The position numbers and the translations under genes are program-made. A stretch of DNA of 64,000 nt from Clostridiales bacterium (lineage in GTDB: Bacteria; Bacillota; Clostridia; Oscillospirales; Oscillospiraceae). Under the pieces are notes generated by a model, which was given only the letters and a program-made list of their open reading frames with translations, had not been told where the DNA came from and made no database searches. The stretch lies in contig SFLH01000002.1 in assembly GCA_004554585.1 (NCBI GenBank), positions 124,001-188,000 on the forward strand, in the 5' to 3' direction. Shown here one piece after another: positions 1 through 7,750 of this stretch (positions are counted from its first letter, which is position 1; every line of letters starts with the position of its first letter).

Positions 1-231
1 CTGGAGCGCCAGGAGACCCCGGTCATTGGCCGGGTGAGTTTGGGAGAAAAGCGGGAGGCAGCCGAGCGGATGCCCTCGGTAACCCTCCGGGCCGTCCGAC
101 CGGGCGAGGACCTGTGGTCGGTGGCCAAGGCCTATCTGACCACAGACCAGGAAATTCTGGACGCCAGCGGCCTGAGCCCCGAGGAGGTCTTCCCCGGCCA
201 GATGCTGCTCATCCCCCGCAAAAGCAGTTAA
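1..231 (+). CDS. LysM domain protein, C-terminal part (partial)
   Basis: The frame is open from base 1, so the N-terminus lies outside the window; 76 residues are visible. The last 50 residues form one LysM fold: an RAVRPGEDLWSVAKAY start, an 'ILDASGLSPEEVFPGQ' middle and an MLLIPRK end. LysM modules bind N-acetylglucosamine polymers in peptidoglycan or spore cortex. In Clostridia a LysM at the extreme C-terminus after a Glu/Arg-rich stretch is typical of DUF3794 (SPOCS) proteins related to spore-coat SpoVID/SafA-type factors. That assignment is inference, because the DUF3794 part is not visible. The gene is followed directly by a strong hairpin terminator. Confidence 0.75.
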   Translation: MERQETPVIGRVSLGEKREAAERMPSVTLRAVRPGEDLWSVAKAYLTTDQEILDASGLSPEEVFPGQMLLIPRKSS

Positions 232-247
232 CGAGAAGAAGAACAAA

Positions 248-280
248 GCGGGCCCCGGCACAAACTGTGCCGGGGCCCGC
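248..280 (+). terminator. Rho-independent terminator of the LysM gene
   Basis: A perfect 15-bp stem (248-262 with 266-280) closes on a 3-nt loop and is followed by a T-rich stretch. It sits 17 bp after the LysM stop codon. Confidence 0.8.
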
Positions 281-307
281 CTCGTTTGTCGGGCTTGTTT
301 GGCGGCT

Positions 308-344
308 AAAAAGCGGGCGGCGGGACGGCTGATGCCGTCCCGCC
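308..344 (-). terminator. Rho-independent terminator of pfp
   Basis: An 11-bp stem (319-329 with 334-344, loop TGAT) is followed on the minus strand by five Ts (308-312). It lies just beyond the pfp stop codon and faces the LysM gene terminator. Confidence 0.75.
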
Positions 345-381
345 GTCTGTTTGCGGTTCGCCTTGGTATTGCAGGGGCAGC

Positions 382-1629
382 TCAGTCGATCTCGGTGGTG
401 AGAACCTTTTTCAGCTGAGCAAACCGGGGCAGGCCATCTGCCAGGGGACGGGGGGCCTCGCCTTGGATCAGGGGCAGGGCGTAGTCGATAAAGGGCTGTT
501 CCACCCCGTTGCCGGCGGCGTTGATCCACTCCCGGGGAACCTTGCGCTCGGTGTTGGCGGCCTGGGTCAGGGGGACCAGCTTGGTCTGGCAGTGGTAGCC
601 GTCGGCGTCCCGGGTGCAGTCCAGGGCTACCATCTGGTCGGTCTTGCCCGCCACAGCGGCCTCCACGGCGGCTTTGCCGGCGTTGTAGGCCTCTTCCACG
701 TCGGTGCGGGAGGCCAGGTGGGAGCCGCAGCGCTGAAGCAGAGAGAGCTCGATGCCCCGGACCTTGACCCCCATCTTCTCCTTGACCACGCCCGCCAAAA
801 GGGCGGCCAGACCGCCCAGCTGGGCGTGGCCGAAGCCGTCGGTGGCGGAGGTTTTGGCCTCAGAGACGAAAGTGCCGTCGGTATAGTGAATGCCCTCGGA
901 GACCGCCACCAGGCAGTTGCCTGTGGCCTCGTAGACCCGCTTCACGTCGGCCAGGAAGTCGTCCATGGAGAAATCCACTTCGGGCAGGTACACCAGGTCG
1001 GGGCCTGCCCCAGCCCAGGAAGCCAGCCCGGCCGCTCCGGCCAGCCAGCCGGCGTGGCGACCCATGATCTCCACAATGACCACGGTGCCCGTGTCGTAGA
1101 CCCGGGCGTCCTGGTACAGCTCCATGCAGGAGGTGGCGATGTACTTGGCGGCGCTACCGTAGCCGGGGCAGTGGTCGGTGCCGGATAGGTCGTTGTCGAT
1201 AGTCTTGGGCACGCCGATGATGCAGCAGGGGTAGCCCACCCGCTGCATGTACTTGCTGATCTTGTTGCAGGTGTCCATGGAGTCGTTGCCGCCGTTGTAG
1301 AAGAAGTAGCGCACGTCGTACTTCTGGAAGATCTCCAGGATGCGCCGATAGTCGGTCTCGTCCTGGTCCGGGTCTGCCAGCTTATACCGGCAGGAGCCCA
1401 GGGCGGAGGAAGGGGTGAACTGGAGCAGATCCAGCTCCTCCGGGTCCTCCCGGCTCATGTCGTAGAGCTGGTCAGCCAGCACCCCTTTGATGCCGTGGGC
1501 GGCCCCCAGAACCCGGGTGATCTGGGGAGAGGCCAGAGCGGTCTGGATGACGCCCTGGGCGCTGGCGTTGATGACGGCGGTGGGCCCGCCGGACTGGCCG
1601 ATGATGCAGGCCCCTTTCAGTTGTTTCAT
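382..1629 (-). CDS. pfp: 6-phosphofructokinase, PPi-dependent type
   Basis: A 415-residue phosphofructokinase that phosphorylates fructose 6-phosphate in glycolysis. The N-terminal GQSGGPTAVIN loop, PKTIDND (141-147) and MGRHAGW (189-195) are family signatures. Phosphoryl-donor choice follows two positions. ATP enzymes have Gly in GGDG and in PGTIDND, whereas this protein has Asp116 (GGND) and Lys142 (PKTIDND), the pattern of pyrophosphate-dependent enzymes. So it probably runs a reversible PPi-linked step, which saves ATP in an anaerobe. The start has GGGAGG 8 nt upstream. It is divergent from fba, the next glycolytic step, and shares its promoter region. Confidence 0.92.
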   Translation of the reverse strand: MKQLKGACIIGQSGGPTAVINASAQGVIQTALASPQITRVLGAAHGIKGVLADQLYDMSREDPEELDLLQFTPSSALGSCRYKLADPDQDETDYRRILEIFQKYDVRYFFYNGGNDSMDTCNKISKYMQRVGYPCCIIGVPKTIDNDLSGTDHCPGYGSAAKYIATSCMELYQDARVYDTGTVVIVEIMGRHAGWLAGAAGLASWAGAGPDLVYLPEVDFSMDDFLADVKRVYEATGNCLVAVSEGIHYTDGTFVSEAKTSATDGFGHAQLGGLAALLAGVVKEKMGVKVRGIELSLLQRCGSHLASRTDVEEAYNAGKAAVEAAVAGKTDQMVALDCTRDADGYHCQTKLVPLTQAANTERKVPREWINAAGNGVEQPFIDYALPLIQGEAPRPLADGLPRFAQLKKVLTTEID

Positions 1630-1690
1630 ACAGGAAACCTCCCTATGGAAAATCGGTTGGAACAGTGGAATCTGTCACTTTGCTTCTCCC

Positions 1691-1742
1691 ATCATAACAT
1701 ATCCCCTCTGCTCTTGCAATTCTTATGGAATACTGGTAAAAT
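1691..1742. promoter_or_regulatory. Back-to-back pfp/fba promoters sharing one -35 hexamer
   Basis: The palindrome TTGCAA at 1714-1719 reads as a -35 box on both strands. Rightward, a 17-bp spacer leads to TAAAAT (1737-1742) for fba. Leftward, a 17-bp spacer leads to TATGAT (1696-1691) for pfp. Both spacers are optimal for the vegetative sigma factor. Confidence 0.7.
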
Positions 1743-1776
1743 AATTTATCCGAATTCTTGGAAAGGAGCGGTATCC

Positions 1777-2712
1777 ATGCCGTTAGTCACTACCACCGAA
1801 ATGTTCCGAAAGGCCTACGAGGGCGGTTACGCCGTTGGTGCCTTTAACGTCAACAATATGGAGATTGTCCAGGGCATCACTGAGGCAGCCCAGGAGACCA
1901 ACTCTCCCATCATCCTCCAGGTCTCCGCCGGGGCCCGGAAGTACGCCAAGCACGTCTACCTGATGAAGCTAGTGGAGGCTGCCGTAGCCGACACCGGCCT
2001 GCCCATCGCCCTGCACCTGGACCACGGGGAAGATTTTGAGATCTGCAAGGCCTGCATCGACGGGGGCTTTACCTCGGTGATGATCGATGGGTCCAAGCAC
2101 TCCTTCGAGGACAACATCGCCCTTACCCGCCAGGTGGTGGAGTATGCCCACCAGCACGGCGTGGTGGTGGAGGGCGAGCTGGGCCGCTTGGCCGGCATCG
2201 AGGATGACGTGAACGTCTCCGCTGCCGACTCCTCCTACACCGACCCCAACCAGGTGGAGGAGTTTGTCCGGGCCACCGGGGTGGACAGCCTGGCCATCGC
2301 CATCGGCACCAGCCACGGGGCCTTCAAGTTCAAACCCGGCACCAAGCCCCAGCTGCGCTTTGACATCCTGGAAGAGGTCTCCCGCCGCCTGCCCGGCTTC
2401 CCCATCGTCCTCCACGGGGCCTCTTCCGTGACCCCCAAGTATGTGGAGATGATCAACGCCAACGGCGGCCAGCTGAAAGACGCCATCGGCGTGCCCGAGG
2501 ACCAGCTGCGCCAGGCTGCCAAGATGGCCGTGTGCAAGATCAACATCGACTCGGACCTGCGCCTGGCCATGACCGCCGGCGTGCGCCAGCAGCTGCTGGC
2601 CGACCCTGCCGGCTTCGACCCCCGTGGGTATCTGAAGGTGGGCCGTCAGTACGTGAAGGATCTGGTCAAGGACAAGATCCTCAACGTCCTGGGCAGCAAC
2701 GACAAACTGTGA
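1777..2712 (+). CDS. fba: Fructose-bisphosphate aldolase, class II
   Basis: A 311-residue zinc-dependent aldolase that splits fructose 1,6-bisphosphate into glyceraldehyde 3-phosphate and dihydroxyacetone phosphate. The class II metal ligands are visible: His83 in LHLDHGEDFE, Glu134 in VEGELG, His180 in GTSHGAF and His213 in VLHGASS. The DSDLRLAMTAG motif near residue 255 binds the substrate phosphate. The start at 1777 is chosen because AAAGGAGC lies 8 nt upstream and MPLVTTTEMF matches the family N-terminus; the frame is open further upstream but only through the promoter. It ends in a strong terminator. Confidence 0.95.
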   Translation: MPLVTTTEMFRKAYEGGYAVGAFNVNNMEIVQGITEAAQETNSPIILQVSAGARKYAKHVYLMKLVEAAVADTGLPIALHLDHGEDFEICKACIDGGFTSVMIDGSKHSFEDNIALTRQVVEYAHQHGVVVEGELGRLAGIEDDVNVSAADSSYTDPNQVEEFVRATGVDSLAIAIGTSHGAFKFKPGTKPQLRFDILEEVSRRLPGFPIVLHGASSVTPKYVEMINANGGQLKDAIGVPEDQLRQAAKMAVCKINIDSDLRLAMTAGVRQQLLADPAGFDPRGYLKVGRQYVKDLVKDKILNVLGSNDKL

Positions 2713-2748
2713 GACAGCCGGGCGAAGGCAAGGCCCGGAGAAGCGAAA

Positions 2749-2778
2749 AACGGTACAGCCATCGCTGTACCGTTTTTT
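2749..2778 (+). terminator. Rho-independent terminator of fba
   Basis: An 11-bp stem (2749-2759 with 2764-2774) with loop CATC is followed by a run of six Ts that begins in the stem. Confidence 0.85.
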
Positions 2779-2803
2779 GACAGAAAGGGAAGAAAAGAGC
2801 AAC

Positions 2804-4405
2804 ATGGAAAAACGGCCCATCCTGAAAAACAAGTACTATCTCTACCTGACGGAGTTCTTCTCCGGCGTCTCCGTCATGGCGGTGGAGCTGGGCGCCAGCC
2901 GGCTGCTGGCCCCCTATTTTAGCTCCTCCCAGATTGTCTGGACCATCATCATCGGCACCATCATGATCGCCCTGGCCCTGGGCAACGTCTGGGGCGGACG
3001 AACGGCGGACAAGGACCCCGACACCGACCGGCTCTACCGGCGGCTGCTTATCGCGGCCGTGTGGATCGCCGCCATCCCCGTGCTGGGGAAATACATCATC
3101 TTGGGCATCTCCGGGGCCCTGGTGCTCACCATCAACACCAACTTTCTCATCCTCGCCGCCTTCTGTGCCTGCATGGTCATCTTCGTCTTTCCCCTGTTTC
3201 TGCTGGGCACGGTGACTCCCTCCCTGGTCAAGTACACCGTGGACAGCCTGGAGGATAACGGCAAGACCGTGGGCACCCTGGGGGCCTTCAATACCATTGG
3301 CAGCATTCTGGGCACCTTCCTGCCCACCTTTGTCACCATCCCTGCCGTGGGCACGGCGGTGACCTTCCTGCTCTTCTCGGGCATCCTGCTGGCCATTGGG
3401 CTGATTTATTTTCTCAGTAGCAAGGTCCGCTGGAAGACCTGCCTTGTGTCTGTGATCCTCTTTGTGCTCTGCGCCATCTTCGGCAGCGGAGGAAACTTTG
3501 CCTTTTGGGAGGATGACCTGACCTATGAGGGGGAGTCGGTGTACAATTACCTCCAGGTGAAGGAGACGGAGGACCGGACCATCCTCTCCACCAACGTCCT
3601 CTTCGGCGTGCAGTCGGTGAAGATGAAAGAGGATGGCCTGACGGGTATGTACTATGACTACGCCCTGGCCGCCCCGGTGATGGCCGGGCTGGGGGAGGAC
3701 AAGCCGGGAAACATTCTCATCTTGGGCAACGGCACCGGCACCTTCGCCAGCCAGTGCACCCAATACTTCCCCGCGGCGTCCGTGGCTGGGGTGGAGATTG
3801 ACGACAAGATCACCGACCTGGCCCACACCTATTTTGACCTGCCCGAGCAGGTGGAGGTGACCACCTATGACGGCCGGGCCTACCTCCAGGCGGTGGACGC
3901 CCAATACGACGTGATCCAGGTGGACGCCTACCAGGACATCACCATCCCCTTCCAGATGTCTACCACAGAGTTCTTCACCCTGGTCCGGGACCACCTGGCC
4001 CCCGGCGGGGTGATGGTGGTGAACCTGAACATGCACTCGGACGGGGAGGGGAGCATCAACCAGTCCCTGTGTGACACCATTGCCAGCATCTTCCCCTATG
4101 TCTCCACTGTGGACGTGCCTGGCACCACCAACCGGGAGCTTTTCGCCGCCATGGACGGGGACCCCATTCAGTGGCTGGCGGAGCACCGAACAGCCATCAC
4201 CGCCCCGGACCTGGCCCAGCAGATGGACCGGGTGGCCCAGGGGGTGACCCGTTATACGGGAGGCAGCCACATCCTTACCGATGACCAGGCGCCGGTGGAA
4301 GTGCTGGGGATGCGGGCCATCGACGGCCTGATCCAGGAGGAGCTGTCCTATTACCAAGAGATCTATCGGGAGGAGGGCCTGTCCGGCCTGCTCTCCCGGT
4401 TCTGA
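2804..4405 (+). CDS. Membrane-anchored spermidine-synthase-like protein
   Basis: A 533-residue protein in two parts. Residues about 10-225 hold six to seven hydrophobic helices of the kind found in 'fused MFS/spermidine synthase' proteins. Residues about 270-500 form a Rossmann methyltransferase/aminopropyltransferase-like domain with ILILGNGTGTF, the acidic strand end GVEIDDK, and YDVIQVDAYQD at the position of the catalytic loop. The spermidine synthase catalytic Asp-Pro signature is not clearly kept, so aminopropyl transfer is unproven. The start at 2804 is preferred over the Met at 2777, which lies inside the fba terminator. The SD is weak (AAGGGA). addB follows 15 bp downstream. Confidence 0.75.
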   Translation: MEKRPILKNKYYLYLTEFFSGVSVMAVELGASRLLAPYFSSSQIVWTIIIGTIMIALALGNVWGGRTADKDPDTDRLYRRLLIAAVWIAAIPVLGKYIILGISGALVLTINTNFLILAAFCACMVIFVFPLFLLGTVTPSLVKYTVDSLEDNGKTVGTLGAFNTIGSILGTFLPTFVTIPAVGTAVTFLLFSGILLAIGLIYFLSSKVRWKTCLVSVILFVLCAIFGSGGNFAFWEDDLTYEGESVYNYLQVKETEDRTILSTNVLFGVQSVKMKEDGLTGMYYDYALAAPVMAGLGEDKPGNILILGNGTGTFASQCTQYFPAASVAGVEIDDKITDLAHTYFDLPEQVEVTTYDGRAYLQAVDAQYDVIQVDAYQDITIPFQMSTTEFFTLVRDHLAPGGVMVVNLNMHSDGEGSINQSLCDTIASIFPYVSTVDVPGTTNRELFAAMDGDPIQWLAEHRTAITAPDLAQQMDRVAQGVTRYTGGSHILTDDQAPVEVLGMRAIDGLIQEELSYYQEIYREEGLSGLLSRF

Positions 4406-4420
4406 GAAGGGGGAGAGACC

Positions 4421-7400
4421 ATGCTTTGCATCCTCACCGGCCGGGCCGGCAGCGGCAAGACCGCCCAGGTCCTGGCCCGGATGAAACAGGAGGGGCCTCA
4501 CCGCCCCCAGCTGCTGGTGGTGCCCGAGCAGGCCTCCTTTGAGATGGAGGTCCGCCTGTGCCGGGAAAACGGCAACGGGGCGGGGGCATATGGAGAGGTT
4601 CTCTCCTTCACCCGCCTGGAAAACCGGGTCCTCACCCAGACTGGCGGGGCAGCCCGCCCGGTGCTGGATGAGGGGGGGCGGCTGCTGGTGATGTACGCCG
4701 CCCTGCGGGCGGTGCAAGCAAACCTCACCGTGTACGCCATGCCCTCCCAGAAGCCAGAGTTTTTGTCCAGCTTGCTGACCACCATGGACGAGCTGAAGAG
4801 CTGCTGCGTCACCGGGGCTCAGCTGACCCAGGTGGGGGAGGACACCGAGGGGCTGGACGGGGAGAAGCTCCGGGACCTGGGCCTGATCTTCGGGGCCTAC
4901 GAGGCCCTCACTGCCCGGGGGGCGCTGGACCCCCGGGACAAACTCACCCGGCTGGCGGAAAAGCTCCGCCAGACCCCCTTCTTCCAGGGGCGGGACGTGT
5001 ACCTGGATGGCTTTACCGATTTTACCCCCCAGCAGGGCCTGGTGCTGGAGGAACTTCTCCGCCAGGCCCACACCGTTACCCTCACCCTCACTTGGGGGGA
5101 AGGGGACGAAGAGGGGGTCTTTGCCCCGGCCCAAAAGACCATCGCCTGGGTGAAGAGCCTGGCCCAGCGGGCAGGCTGTCCGGTGAGGGAGGAAGCCCTG
5201 CCCGCCGACGAGACCAGCCGCACCCCGCCCCTGCGCCATCTGGAGCGGCACCTGTTCCTCCGGCCGCTGGTCCCCTACGAGGGGGCGTGGGATGGAAGCG
5301 TGGTGGTGGGCAGTCTGCCCTCCCCCCGGGAGGAAGTGGCCTGGGCGGCGGGGGAGATCCGGGAATTGGTCCGCCGGGGTCAGGTCCGCTGGCGGGACAT
5401 CGTGGTCACCGCCCGGTCCATTGACCCCTATTGGGAGCAGCTGGAGGGGATCTTCGCCCAGTATGACATCCCCCTGTTTCAGGCGGACAAGACGGACATT
5501 TTGCAAAAACCCATCTTTACCCTCATCACCGCCGCTCTGGAGACGGTGACGGGGGGCTATCTCTATGAGGACATGTTCCGCTACCTGAAGACCGGCCTGG
5601 CCGGTCTCACCCCCGACCAGTGCGACCGGCTGGAAAACTACGTCCTTACCTGGGACATCCGGGGCAGCCGGTGGACCTCGGCCAAGGGCTGGACCCTTCA
5701 CCCCGGAGGCTACCATCAGCGCTTTACCCCCCAGGATGAGGCGGACTTGGAGGAACTCAACGCCCTGCGCCTGCAGGTTATCACCCCTTTGGAACGTCTG
5801 CGGAAGGAGGCTGGGGGGACCATCGGGGAGCAGGTGCTGGCCCTGTACCGCTTCCTGGAGGAGATCCAGGCCCCCGCCGCCTTAGAGGCCCGGGCCGCCG
5901 CCCTGGAGGCCGGGGGCGAGCCCGAGCTGGCCCGGCAGTACAGCCAGCTGTGGGAGATCTTCTGCGCCGCCCTGGAACAGTGCTATGCCCTGCTGGGGGA
6001 GACGGAGGCCGCCTTCGGCGACTTTGCCCGGCTGCTTCGGCTGCTGCTCTCCCGGTATACTGTGGGGACCATTCCTGCCTCCCTGGACCGGGTGACCGCC
6101 GGGGATGCCCAGCGGCTGGGGGGACGGGCCTGCAAGGTCCTCTTCCTGCTGGGGGCCGACGACAGCGCCATCCCCCAGGTGAGCCCCGGCCTGGGACTGC
6201 TCACCGACCGGGACCGGGAACTGCTGGAGGATTACGGCCTGACCCTGGGTCCCCGGCTGGAGGAGAAGGTCAGCCGGGAGAACACCATCGTCTACACCGC
6301 CTGCGCCCAGCCCAGCCGGCGGCTGTACGTCAGCTGGCCAGCCCAGGGGGAGAGCGGGGGAGAAAAGCGACCCTCCTTCCTGGTCCAGCGGTTGGCTGCC
6401 CTCTTCCCCCAGGCGGGGGAGCCGGGAAGGGCGGCCCTCTCCCCGGACCAGCTGCGGTCCCTGGCGGCCCAGCTGCCCCAGGCCCGCCAGGCGCTGGCGG
6501 GGGAACCTGCCTGCCAGGCTCTGTTTGAACATTTGGACCGGGGCGCCGGCTGGCGCCGGGGCCGTCTGTCGGCCCAGGCGGTGCGCACCCTGTACGGGGA
6601 GAAGGTGGCCATGTCCGCCTCCCGGATGGACCAGTACAATTCCTGCCACTTTGCCTATTTCCTCCGCTACGGCCTGGGGGCCAAGGACCGCCGCCCGGCG
6701 GGGTTCCATGCCCCGGAATATGGCACCTTTGTCCACTTCGTTTTGGAGCAGGTCCTGCGGGCGGTGAAAGACCGGGGAGGGATTGCTCAGGTCTCTGACC
6801 AGGACCTCCAGGACCTGACCAGCCAGGCGGTGGAGGATTACGTCTTTCGGGAACTGGGGGGCATGGAGCAGCAGACCCCTCGCTTCCGATATCTCTTCCG
6901 CCGCCTGGAGCGCAGCGTCCGGGCGGTGGTGGAAAATGTGACCGACGAACTGCGCGCCTCGGACTTCCAGCCCATCTTTTTTGAACTGGGCTTTGGCCAG
7001 GGAGGAGAGCTGCCCCCGGTGGAGCTGACCGAAGGGGGCATCACCCTGCGCCTGTCGGGCTTTGTGGACCGGGTGGACGGCTGGGTGAAGGACGGCCGGC
7101 TTTACCTGCGGGTGGTGGACTACAAGACCGGCCGCAAATCCTTTGACCTGACCGAGGTGTGGAACGGTCTGGGGCTGCAGATGCTCCTGTACCTGTTTAC
7201 CTTGGAGGACAAGGGGGAGAAGCTGCTGGGCCTGCCCCCGGTGCCGGCAGGGGTCCTGTACCTCCCCGCTCGGGAGGCCGTGGTGGCCGGCAGCCGGACC
7301 ATGGACGAGACCGCCCGCCGCCGGCTGCTGGACAAGGAGCTGGCCCGAAAGGGGCTGGTGCTGGACGACGAAACGGTCCTCCAGGCCATGGAGCACGGGG

Positions 7401-7750
7401 AAGGCGGCCTGCGCTTTCTCCCCTTGAAGGTGAGCGCCCGGACGGGCAAGATCACCGGCGATGCCCTGGTCAGCGCCCAAAAACTGGGGCGGCTGAAAAA
7501 GCACACCCAGCAGATCCTGGCCCAGATCTGCCAGGAGATTGCCCGGGGAAATATGGACGCCGATCCTTTCTGGCGGGGACCGGACAAGAACGCCTGCCAG
7601 TACTGCGAGTTCTTCCGGGCCTGCCAGTTTGAGGAACACAACGACCGCCGGCACTGGGTGCCGTCGGTGCGCAACAGCGAATTCTGGGATTGGCTTGCCC
7701 AGAAGGACGGGGAAGGAGGAGAGGACCATGGCGGTCAAGCGCACCCCTGA
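4421..7750 (+). CDS. addB: ATP-dependent helicase/nuclease subunit B
   Basis: A 1109-residue AddB. With AddA it processes double-strand breaks to 3' tails at Chi sites for RecA, replacing RecBCD. The N-terminal GRAGSGKT loop keeps a Walker A. The C-terminal RecB-type nuclease has RVVDYKTG. The four cysteines of the AddB iron-sulfur cluster are present: one in NSCHFAYF ahead of the nuclease, and C-x2-C-x5-C in CQYCEFFRAC near the end. The length is slightly under the B. subtilis protein. GGGGGAGAG precedes the ATG. It overlaps addA by 23 bp, so translation is probably coupled. Confidence 0.95.
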   Translation: MLCILTGRAGSGKTAQVLARMKQEGPHRPQLLVVPEQASFEMEVRLCRENGNGAGAYGEVLSFTRLENRVLTQTGGAARPVLDEGGRLLVMYAALRAVQANLTVYAMPSQKPEFLSSLLTTMDELKSCCVTGAQLTQVGEDTEGLDGEKLRDLGLIFGAYEALTARGALDPRDKLTRLAEKLRQTPFFQGRDVYLDGFTDFTPQQGLVLEELLRQAHTVTLTLTWGEGDEEGVFAPAQKTIAWVKSLAQRAGCPVREEALPADETSRTPPLRHLERHLFLRPLVPYEGAWDGSVVVGSLPSPREEVAWAAGEIRELVRRGQVRWRDIVVTARSIDPYWEQLEGIFAQYDIPLFQADKTDILQKPIFTLITAALETVTGGYLYEDMFRYLKTGLAGLTPDQCDRLENYVLTWDIRGSRWTSAKGWTLHPGGYHQRFTPQDEADLEELNALRLQVITPLERLRKEAGGTIGEQVLALYRFLEEIQAPAALEARAAALEAGGEPELARQYSQLWEIFCAALEQCYALLGETEAAFGDFARLLRLLLSRYTVGTIPASLDRVTAGDAQRLGGRACKVLFLLGADDSAIPQVSPGLGLLTDRDRELLEDYGLTLGPRLEEKVSRENTIVYTACAQPSRRLYVSWPAQGESGGEKRPSFLVQRLAALFPQAGEPGRAALSPDQLRSLAAQLPQARQALAGEPACQALFEHLDRGAGWRRGRLSAQAVRTLYGEKVAMSASRMDQYNSCHFAYFLRYGLGAKDRRPAGFHAPEYGTFVHFVLEQVLRAVKDRGGIAQVSDQDLQDLTSQAVEDYVFRELGGMEQQTPRFRYLFRRLERSVRAVVENVTDELRASDFQPIFFELGFGQGGELPPVELTEGGITLRLSGFVDRVDGWVKDGRLYLRVVDYKTGRKSFDLTEVWNGLGLQMLLYLFTLEDKGEKLLGLPPVPAGVLYLPAREAVVAGSRTMDETARRRLLDKELARKGLVLDDETVLQAMEHGEGGLRFLPLKVSARTGKITGDALVSAQKLGRLKKHTQQILAQICQEIARGNMDADPFWRGPDKNACQYCEFFRACQFEEHNDRRHWVPSVRNSEFWDWLAQKDGEGGEDHGGQAHP

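Noticed and set aside
2681..5716. A 1011-codon open frame on the minus strand
   Set aside because: It lies antisense to fba, the spermidine-synthase-like gene and addB, is rich in His/Gly/Gln/Pro, has no SD and matches no family. Long antisense frames are expected at this GC content.
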